This document shows, in pieces, positions 7,627-13,625 of a stretch of DNA of 13,625 nt. Within the stretch, counting starts at the first letter, position 1. The number at the start of each line of letters is the position of its first letter. Below the pieces are notes generated by a model that saw nothing but the letters and a program-made list of their open reading frames with translations, did no database searches and was not told the DNA's origin. A program made the position numbers and the translations under genes. This DNA comes from an uncultured Ignavibacteriota bacterium (GTDB lineage Bacteria; Bacteroidota; Ignavibacteria; UBA10030; UBA8401), in contig CAIVNT010000180.1 of assembly GCA_903907305.1 (NCBI GenBank), positions 1 through 13,625 of the forward strand, read 5' to 3'.

Positions 7627-8028
7627 TCATTGCAAGCCGGCATTCACAAGCTGTTTGGAATACAACTGATCCGTCTTCATAATATGCTCCATTGCCCAAC
7701 GTTGGAGCAATTCAAGTACTCTTGGTGCCACGCCCGGTATTCCATTGAGGTACTCCCGTTCCAACTGCTTCAGCTTTTGCGAGATCTCGTTGTGGATACA
7801 TTGATGCTCTTTGAACCTGGTATAGCATCCCACAATGAGACAATTCTCTTCGTGCTCAAAATGGAAATTTGTATAATCGATCACTTTGGAAAGGACAGAA
7901 CCGACCATCACTTGCGGTCCGCCGTTGTCGATCACATTCTGCAGTTCATTGATCAATGCAACCAATGTCCGGTGCTGAACATCGATCGATTCGATATGTA
8001 CCTCCATGACATTGTCCCATATCACCAT
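7627..8028 (-). CDS. Hr-1: bacteriohemerythrin
   Basis: Soluble di-iron oxygen-binding protein of 133 residues, a second and clearly diverged copy of the Hr-2 family. The ligand set is complete: H19 (IDVQH), H56 and E60 (HFEHEE), H75 and H79 (HQCIH), H115 and D120 (HIMKTD). It shares with Hr-2 the SIDVQH start of the first helix, a Cys two residues after the EE pair (C63), a second Cys nearby (C68) and a Cys between the two His ligands (C77). No signal peptide is seen. AAGGAAG lies about 7 bases before the ATG. It is located between MCP-2 and MCP-3, so O2 delivery to, or O2 sensing for, a neighbouring receptor is plausible but not shown by the sequence. Confidence 0.95.
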   Translation of the reverse strand: MVIWDNVMEVHIESIDVQHRTLVALINELQNVIDNGGPQVMVGSVLSKVIDYTNFHFEHEENCLIVGCYTRFKEHQCIHNEISQKLKQLEREYLNGIPGVAPRVLELLQRWAMEHIMKTDQLYSKQLVNAGLQ

Positions 8029-8095
8029 AATATTCTTCCTTCGTCTTAGGAGCTCTGCGAAAAATTATGTTCCCGACACTGCAACAGCATTGCTC

Positions 8096-8122
8096 TGCGG
8101 CGGACCGGCAAGATCCGCCGCA
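8096..8122 (-). other. GC-rich hairpin between MCP-2 and Hr-1
   Basis: TGCGGCGGA (8096-8104) and TCCGCCGCA (8114-8122) form a perfect 9-base-pair stem with a 9-base loop, 11 bases after the MCP-2 stop. In the minus direction it is followed by GAGCAATGC, not a U-run, so it is at most an atypical terminator. It could instead protect a processed mRNA end and uncouple Hr-1 from MCP-2 levels. Confidence 0.5.
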
Positions 8123-8132
8123 AAGTTGTTCG

Positions 8133-10292
8133 TTAATGGTGTTCTACTAATTGTCCGTTTTCAGAAACGGCCTTTTTTGATTTCTGGTGATAGCTCTTCG
8201 GACGGGCAGTCGTAGCTTCACGACGACCGGCGTCTGTCGATGCGTTCAGATTGAATTTCGCCAGAATCTCCTGCAGGTTCTCGGTCAGCCGGTTCAGATC
8301 TTCTGCGGTGCGTGCGATCTGCTGAGTGCCGCTGGCACTCTGCTGAGTAACGGCGCTGATCGCTTCCACATTCTTGCTGATCTGTTCGCTTGCGCTGGAT
8401 TGTTCTTCGCTTGCTGCTGCGATCTGAGTCACCTTATCCGTCACCTGTTGGCTGATCTGAACGATCTCTTCCAACGATGCGCCGGCACGGTCTGCAAGCG
8501 TAATTCCTTCACCGACCTTCTTCGTCCCCTCATCCATAGAGATGACCGCTTCTTTTGTATCGGTCTGGATCTGTTTGATCATTGAAGCGATCTCTTTCGT
8601 TGCTTTCGTTGTCCGTTCGGCAAGTTTCCTCACTTCATCGGCGACAACGGCGAATCCGCGTCCCTGTTCGCCTGCGCGTGCTGCTTCGATGGCAGCATTC
8701 AATGCAAGAAGATTGGTCTGGTCAGCAATATCATCGATCACACTGATGATCTCACCGATCTGATCGCTCGATTTACCGAGTGCTTTCACGGTATCGGCGG
8801 ATTTATTCACGACCTTCGCGATCTCTTTCATCCCGTCCACTGTCCGGCGGACGACATCTCCCCCTTCAACAGCGGTATCTTTCGCTTTCTTTGCCGTGCT
8901 TGCCGTGTCGCTGGCATTGCGCGAGTTTTCCATAATGGTCTTGGTCATTTCTTCGACCGCTCCCGCAACTTCGGCGGACTGTGAACTTTGTTCCTGAGCA
9001 CCGGCGGCAAGTTCCTCTGTAGAGGAACTGATCTGTGTGCTTGCGCTGGCAACGGCGGCGGATGCCTCCGAAACCTGAACTAAGGTCTGTTTAATAGAGA
9101 GAACGAAACCGTCGAACGCCTGCTGCAGCATACCGATCTCATCTTTTCGTGTTGAGTTGAACTGCGAATGAAGATCCGCATTCTTAATATTGAGCACGAC
9201 ATCGTTCACAGGATTTGCAATGGAACGCGCAATGAAGATGCCAAGACCGAACGATACAACAATGCCAATGACAAGAATGGTCAGTATCTGCACCGATGCC
9301 GACTGAGCATCTTCTGCATTCTTTTTTGCACCTGCTTCGGCGAGATTCATCTTTTGTTCCAGCATTCCGAAGATCAGGTCCTGCTCGACTCTGGAAGCTT
9401 TTGCCATATCGCCGTTCAATAGTTTGTATCCTTCAGCATCTTTATTCACTTTCGCAAGAGAGATCAGTTCGTCCAAATTGCCTCCATACACCTTTCTGGC
9501 ATCGACGAATTCATCGAACTTCTTCCTGCCTGCTTCTGTAAGGATCGTTACTTCATACTTCTTTGCGAATCCGTCGATCTCTTCGCGGTATGTCTTAATC
9601 TTTTCAATATTGTCCGCCATATCTTCAAGTGTTGTTGCGATAAGAATGTCACGGGTGTTCACACGGATCCGTTGAAATCGGTCATCCATATTGGCAAGCA
9701 CGCCGATCGGGTATGCTTGTTTTTCATACATCACCTGACTTGCTGCAGCCATATTGTTCGTTTCAGTGAAGCCGACATATCCGATGACGGTCGCGATGAC
9801 GCAGACCAGACCGAACGCAAGCATCAGTTTATTATTTATTTTAAGATCGTTAAGCCATTTCATAATAGTTTTCCTTTTCAAGATAAAAGTAAGAAGAGAG
9901 AGAAAGATGAGTGTAAGTAAAGCATAACTTCTGAGTGTTCCTTTTTCCGTTTCGGGACCATCCCGAATATCTTTTGATCTCGTCGGTATCACCGATGGAG
10001 TTTCCGCCACCGGCTCCGCTTGTGCGGTAACAGATGACGTTATTGGTACCGTGACGGGATCTTTTTTTTCTGCAACGACAGGGTTGCTTCGTTGTTTTAC
10101 CCGGGTAAGCTGTTCATTCTCGCGTTTCACCGGTGTATTCGGGATCTGCTGTTTCTTCTCCTCTGCGGCAAGCTGTTCCAGTTGTTCGCGAACGGACAGC
10201 GGTTTCTTTTCTCCCGTCTCTTGTGCGATCAATCCCACAGTGGAGAGATTGATCAATCCAAAAAAAATGATGTTACGCAGATGAAGTTTCAT
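8133..10292 (-). CDS. MCP-2: 4-helix-bundle chemoreceptor with an extra N-terminal secreted segment
   Basis: The long form has 719 residues. Residues 1-24 look like a signal peptide (cleavage near LIAQ). Residues 25-120 are a charged, Pro- and Ala-rich stretch with no recognised domain, and 123-138 is a membrane segment followed by KRK. An ordinary receptor then starts at M144 (MKWLNDLKINNK): TM about 157-175, 4HB_MCP-type periplasmic domain about 176-334, TM about 335-355, HAMP about 356-408, and a signalling hairpin with its turn near E542. The 10292 start has GAGG 5 bases upstream; the internal ATG at 9863 has its own AAAGGA. The gene may make one long protein, a 576-residue short form, or both. 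Topology signals (KRK inside) are compatible with the long form. The C-terminus ENGQLVEHH matches that of MCP-1. Confidence 0.93.
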   Translation of the reverse strand: MKLHLRNIIFFGLINLSTVGLIAQETGEKKPLSVREQLEQLAAEEKKQQIPNTPVKRENEQLTRVKQRSNPVVAEKKDPVTVPITSSVTAQAEPVAETPSVIPTRSKDIRDGPETEKGTLRSYALLTLIFLSLLTFILKRKTIMKWLNDLKINNKLMLAFGLVCVIATVIGYVGFTETNNMAAASQVMYEKQAYPIGVLANMDDRFQRIRVNTRDILIATTLEDMADNIEKIKTYREEIDGFAKKYEVTILTEAGRKKFDEFVDARKVYGGNLDELISLAKVNKDAEGYKLLNGDMAKASRVEQDLIFGMLEQKMNLAEAGAKKNAEDAQSASVQILTILVIGIVVSFGLGIFIARSIANPVNDVVLNIKNADLHSQFNSTRKDEIGMLQQAFDGFVLSIKQTLVQVSEASAAVASASTQISSSTEELAAGAQEQSSQSAEVAGAVEEMTKTIMENSRNASDTASTAKKAKDTAVEGGDVVRRTVDGMKEIAKVVNKSADTVKALGKSSDQIGEIISVIDDIADQTNLLALNAAIEAARAGEQGRGFAVVADEVRKLAERTTKATKEIASMIKQIQTDTKEAVISMDEGTKKVGEGITLADRAGASLEEIVQISQQVTDKVTQIAAASEEQSSASEQISKNVEAISAVTQQSASGTQQIARTAEDLNRLTENLQEILAKFNLNASTDAGRREATTARPKSYHQKSKKAVSENGQLVEHH
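9872..9877 (-). promoter_or_regulatory. Internal ribosome binding site for the short form of MCP-2
   Basis: AAAGGA within AAAAGGAAAA lies 8 bases before the in-frame ATG at 9861-9863. The bases also encode the K-R-K of the long form. The protein from this ATG begins exactly like standard 4HB chemoreceptors, which argues that the site is used or was used before a fusion. Confidence 0.5.
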
Positions 10293-10297
10293 GATAG

Positions 10298-10301
10298 CCT
10301 C
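10298..10301 (-). promoter_or_regulatory. Ribosome binding site for the long form of MCP-2
   Basis: GAGG (in TTGAGGCTATC) lies 5 bases before the ATG at 10290-10292, which opens a reading frame that begins with a convincing signal peptide. This supports translation of the upstream segment, whether or not it stays attached to the receptor. Confidence 0.5.
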
Positions 10302-10398
10302 AATATATTGCCCGGAACATTCACCGTAAGATCAAGCTGACAGCGGTGATGATATCTCTACTCTTTCACGTTGGTGTTCACTTGACGATCGACGCAGA

Positions 10399-12021
10399 TC
10401 AGAAATTGACCGTTGTCATTAAAAATCCCCAATACGATACCGACGGTCCCTTCAAAGCGATCATCGCTGCATCAGGAAGAAACGCACTGCCGCCGTAATT
10501 GATCGTTACCATCGTGGAATACTTGTATGTCATTGTCAGATCGGTCTCATAACCGAGCGACTGATCCTTGACGATCGCGCCCGAAGGTGTTTTAAGTGTC
10601 GGCACCGCATCATACAGATAATAATAGATGTCGGCCGCCCAGGAGAGTGACGGAGACAGATCCATACTGGAGTGAGCAGAATACGCGCGAACGCCGTATT
10701 CAGGCGTAGATTTCGGGAAGAAATCCATATACCCGAAGAATGAATGGGCAGATGAGAAGAGTGTATTATAGCTCGAGTATTTGCCGACCTTTTGATTGTC
10801 GTCGCCGGACATCACCTGAAATTTCACTCCGACGCGTAATTTGCTCTCAGCATCAATAAGATATCCCGCAGAGAGTGAATAGAGATAAGCTGAGATCGAT
10901 GAGACGGACGAACTGTCCGTGACAGCATATGAACCGCGCTGAAGGATCACTTCCGCATCGTAGTCGAACGGTTTCGGTTTTCCCATCAGTGTAATACCGG
11001 ATGAATACCGTCCGAGTCTTGCTTTTCCTTTATCTATCCCTTTCAGCAGCGGTGTTGTGTTATTGTCATAGAAGACGAATGCATCGGCTGTATGAGCATC
11101 ACTGTATTTTACAAGGGAATTCAGACCGGTGATATTCTCAGAATAGACGCTCGTCTGACTCCCGACAAGTTTTGCAAAGAACGCATCGACAGTTGCAGGA
11201 CCAGCGGCGTATTGAGCGGAGACCGCGTCGAATGTATTGCCGAAATTATTCCATCCGGCGGAGGCGATCAATCGCTGTTTTCCGTACGCCAGTTCCTGTC
11301 TGCCGAGTTTCACATTGATGGGAAGGGACAGCACGTTGGTGAGTGCAAAGTATGCCTGATGAAAATCGATCGATTTCGACATTCCGTCCTGCACACCGCG
11401 GTTCAATGCGGGATTCCCGGCGCCGAACACGCGTGAATCCTGCAGTTGGAACAAGATCTTTGTATCAGCGGCAGGTGCAATGGACACCGTGAACCGCGAA
11501 CGGAGCAGATTGTATCCGATGGCGCGGGCTTCCGGAGCGAATGTCCGTCCGTCCACTTCACCGCGGTGACGGACCTGACCGGTAATGGTATATAATTGTG
11601 GAGGAACGGAGACTTGTTTCTGCTGCAGTGCTTTTCCTTCTTCAACCACCTTCTTCAGTTCATCGACCAATTGATCGAGCTGTCCGGCCAGCGAACTCAG
11701 TTCGGGGGATTGTCCCTGAGAAACCGGACGGTTCTCCAATACTTCAAGTCTGTCCAAAACGTTCTGAGCATCAGCAGAAGCGATAAGCAAATGTTTGCTG
11801 TTCACTGTATCTTCTTTGAACAGCGCTGTCTTCAGCGAAGTGATGTCGGAGCGAAGCGCTGCGATCTCTTGGGTGCGGGTCTTCTCTTCTTTTGTGATGA
11901 GCCCTTTCATGGACTCTTCCAGCCCGCCGACGATCTCGATCACTTTATTGAAATTCTGAGCCGAGGCTGCAGACGGAAGCAGTGAACACAGAATGATGAG
12001 AAGAAGTGCGGTATGTTTCAT
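10399..12021 (-). CDS. Outer-membrane porin, alginate-export (AlgE-like) type, with N-terminal coiled coil
   Basis: Outer-membrane beta-barrel protein of 540 residues, probably a channel for small solutes. A signal peptide (1-21, ending AASA) is followed by a helical, coiled-coil-prone region (about 28-132) and then a barrel from about 145 to the end, closing with Phe (TTVNF), the usual last residue of barrel proteins. Barrel motifs QDSR (194-197), QAY (222-224), LGRQEL (239-244), YGKQRLI (246-252), W257 and FDA (264-266) are typical of the Alginate_exp family. Members occur in many non-alginate bacteria, so the substrate is open. The coiled coil could trimerise the protein or reach toward peptidoglycan. 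AGGGAG lies about 7 bases before the ATG. It is placed between two receptor genes and could let their ligands into the periplasm. Confidence 0.88.
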   Translation of the reverse strand: MKHTALLLIILCSLLPSAASAQNFNKVIEIVGGLEESMKGLITKEEKTRTQEIAALRSDITSLKTALFKEDTVNSKHLLIASADAQNVLDRLEVLENRPVSQGQSPELSSLAGQLDQLVDELKKVVEEGKALQQKQVSVPPQLYTITGQVRHRGEVDGRTFAPEARAIGYNLLRSRFTVSIAPAADTKILFQLQDSRVFGAGNPALNRGVQDGMSKSIDFHQAYFALTNVLSLPINVKLGRQELAYGKQRLIASAGWNNFGNTFDAVSAQYAAGPATVDAFFAKLVGSQTSVYSENITGLNSLVKYSDAHTADAFVFYDNNTTPLLKGIDKGKARLGRYSSGITLMGKPKPFDYDAEVILQRGSYAVTDSSSVSSISAYLYSLSAGYLIDAESKLRVGVKFQVMSGDDNQKVGKYSSYNTLFSSAHSFFGYMDFFPKSTPEYGVRAYSAHSSMDLSPSLSWAADIYYYLYDAVPTLKTPSGAIVKDQSLGYETDLTMTYKYSTMVTINYGGSAFLPDAAMIALKGPSVSYWGFLMTTVNF

Positions 12022-12111
12022 ATTGTAACTCCCTGACGCAAATGGTGGAAATACATTTTCAAATCATGAGTATCCCGAAGACCGGCAATGGTCAACGGAA
12101 TAGTACAACGT

Positions 12112-13625
12112 TCAATGGTCCACTAACTGTCCGTGTTCTGTCACGGCCTTTCGTGAACGTTCTGGATGGTCTGTCCCTCCCTGGCGTGCATTACCGAGTT
12201 TGAATTTGCCCAGCAGCAGCTGAAGGTTATCGGTGAGATGATTCAATGCTTCCACCGATTGGGCGATCATTCTTGTTCCCTCAACATTCTGCTGAGTAAC
12301 GGCGTTGATCTTGTCCACGCTGCTGCTGATCATTGCGCTTGCATGGGACTGGTGTTCGCTGGCTGTCGATATCTGGGTCACCTTTTCGGTCACGATCTGG
12401 CTTATCTTCTTGATCTCCAGCAGAGAATCGCCGGCATGATCCGCCAGTTCTATACCGTCGGAGACCTTCTTGGTCCCTTCATCCATGGACAAGACTGCTT
12501 CTTTTGTGTCGGACTGGATCTGCTTGATCATCGATGCGATCTCTTTTGTCGCCTTCGTGGTCCGTTCCGCAAGTTTTCTCACTTCATCCGCCACAACGGC
12601 AAATCCGCGTCCCTGTTCACCGGCGCGCGCTGCTTCGATCGCAGCGTTCAATGCAAGAAGATTCGTCTGATCGGCGATATCGTTGATCACACTGACGATC
12701 TCTCCGATCTGGTCGCTCGACTTTCCAAGGGTCTTCACGGTTTCGGCAGATCTGTTCACGACCAGTGCAATGTTCTTCATGCTGTCAACGGTCCTCTGAA
12801 CAACAATACTTCCCTGCTCCGCGGTCTGCTTTGCCTGGTGAGCTGTTTCGAGTGTCTCTTTTGCACTCCTGGAATTTTCGTTAATACTTTCGGCCATTTC
12901 TCCGACCGCGCCCGAGGCTTCGGCGGATTGTGCACTCTGTTCGCCGGCGCCGGAGGAGAGTTGTTCCGCTGATGAACTGATCTCGATGCTTGCACTTGCC
13001 ACGGCGGACGATGCTTCGGATACCTGTAGGAGAGTATTCTTGATGCTCGTTACAAATCCATCGAACGAGCGCTGAAGATCACCTACTTCGTCTTTCCGAA
13101 CGGAATTGAACTGCGAGTTCAGGTCCGCATTGTTGATGGTGTCGATCACCTGACGGACAGGCTGAATGATCAATTGGCGGAGAATGAATCGAAAACTAAC
13201 CAGCACCAATACCAGCAGGATCACTGTCGAGCCGAACGCCAGCATCAACGCATTGTTGCGGTTCGCATGCAGTTCCTCTTTCGATATTGCGAGGATCACC
13301 GTTCCGATGGGAGTAGTTTCACCAGCTCGGGCGAATACCGGAGCCGTGAACAGTTCCACTGTCCCCAGCTTATCGCTCTCCGTCTCCAGTGATTGCGGTT
13401 TTTGTGTCTGTATAAGGGTCTTGGGTATCGTGATCTTATCATCATTTCCGCGCGTGGCTATCCACTCACCTTTATCGTCGTAATACGAAACGAACCGGAC
13501 GTTCTCATCGGAGAATGCCGTTTCACTGATGGTGTTGAGTTGAGCGGAGTCCTTCATCATTACACTGAGCCGTCCGGAGATACCCAGGGACGAAGCAACG
13601 GATGATCCGTTCTTTGCGAACTGAT
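12112..13625 (-). CDS. MCP-1: chemoreceptor with Cache-like periplasmic domain (5' end outside window)
   Basis: Membrane chemoreceptor. The frame stays open to the right edge (QFAKNGSSVASSLGISGR before the first ATG at 13560), and that Met lies inside the sensor domain, so the gene is partial and the N-terminus with TM1 is missing. Counting from 13560, the rest of the sensor is about 1-103, TM about 105-127, HAMP about 128-180, and a signalling hairpin follows with its turn at E315. The sensor ends with YYDDKGEWIATRG, ELFTAPVF and PIGTVILAIS, a pattern typical of PAS-fold Cache or CHASE8-type extracellular domains; the subtype is uncertain. From HAMP onward it is very close to MCP-2, including the tail (RKAVTEHGQLVDH), although the two sensor domains are unrelated. 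It is first in the visible gene row, 90 bases ahead of the porin. Confidence 0.93.
   Translation of the reverse strand, partial: QFAKNGSSVASSLGISGRLSVMMKDSAQLNTISETAFSDENVRFVSYYDDKGEWIATRGNDDKITIPKTLIQTQKPQSLETESDKLGTVELFTAPVFARAGETTPIGTVILAISKEELHANRNNALMLAFGSTVILLVLVLVSFRFILRQLIIQPVRQVIDTINNADLNSQFNSVRKDEVGDLQRSFDGFVTSIKNTLLQVSEASSAVASASIEISSSAEQLSSGAGEQSAQSAEASGAVGEMAESINENSRSAKETLETAHQAKQTAEQGSIVVQRTVDSMKNIALVVNRSAETVKTLGKSSDQIGEIVSVINDIADQTNLLALNAAIEAARAGEQGRGFAVVADEVRKLAERTTKATKEIASMIKQIQSDTKEAVLSMDEGTKKVSDGIELADHAGDSLLEIKKISQIVTEKVTQISTASEHQSHASAMISSSVDKINAVTQQNVEGTRMIAQSVEALNHLTDNLQLLLGKFKLGNARQGGTDHPERSRKAVTEHGQLVDH

Noticed and set aside
12166..12972. Long plus-strand open frame (268 codons) opposite MCP-1, with similar ones at 178-657, 3949-4287 and 8187-8585
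   Set aside because: They lie antisense to the conserved hairpin coding region in the same relative place in several receptors, so they follow from codon bias of that region. Their translations look like no known family.
13495..13560. ATG at 13560 as the true start of MCP-1
   Set aside because: The frame is open upstream to the window edge with sensor-like sequence, and this Met falls inside the periplasmic domain with no preceding membrane segment.
100..13625. Sigma-28-type (flagellar/chemotaxis) promoters before the receptors
   Set aside because: I looked in the intergenic gaps for TAAA-N15-GCCGATAA-like sequences on the minus strand and saw no convincing match.

Overview
The window is a one-directional block of nine genes, all on the minus strand and transcribed from right to left. 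It is a chemoreceptor island: five different methyl-accepting chemotaxis proteins (MCPs), two stand-alone hemerythrins, one stand-alone Aer-type PAS protein and one outer-membrane porin. No CheA, CheW, CheR or CheB gene is visible, so signals presumably reach a chemotaxis core encoded elsewhere. The porin, the periplasmic sensor domains and a periplasmic CxxCH haem motif indicate a motile, didermal (Gram-negative) bacterium with respiratory or microaerobic metabolism. Moderate base composition, Shine-Dalgarno sites at most but not all genes, and the alginate-export-type porin would fit an environmental Bacteroidota/Ignavibacteriota-like or similar lineage, but the sequence does not settle the taxonomy.

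Layout in transcription order: MCP-1 with a Cache-like periplasmic domain (12112 to beyond the right edge); porin (10399-12021); MCP-2, a four-helix-bundle receptor with an unusual extra N-terminal segment (8133-10292); hemerythrin Hr-1 (7627-8028); MCP-3 with a NIT-like helical sensor (5380-7494); MCP-4 with a c-type haem sensor (3448-5163); hemerythrin Hr-2 (2877-3284); the PAS protein (2257-2775); MCP-5, a four-helix-bundle receptor with four HAMP-like units (100-2217). Intergenic gaps in this order are 90, 106, 104, 132, 216, 163, 101 and 39 bases. No gene-free stretch exceeds 216 bases. The left edge holds a (CCTG)10 tetranucleotide repeat.

The five receptors share a closely similar signalling hairpin, which by residue counting is the 40-heptad length, so they could mix in one array. 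Their input ends are all different. The gene set points to sensing of oxygen, redox state or energy: two di-iron oxygen carriers, one probable flavin PAS protein and one haem receptor. The most notable idea is that several sensors are separate soluble proteins encoded just upstream of receptors (Hr-1 before MCP-3; Hr-2 and PAS before MCP-5). This resembles the CetA/CetB split energy-taxis pair of Campylobacter and would be a split version of the DcrH (hemerythrin-MCP) design. MCP-1 and MCP-2, and more weakly MCP-5, also share an unusual C-terminal tail, with core E-[NH]-G-Q-L-V-[DE]-H, that is not the known NWETF-type CheR tether.
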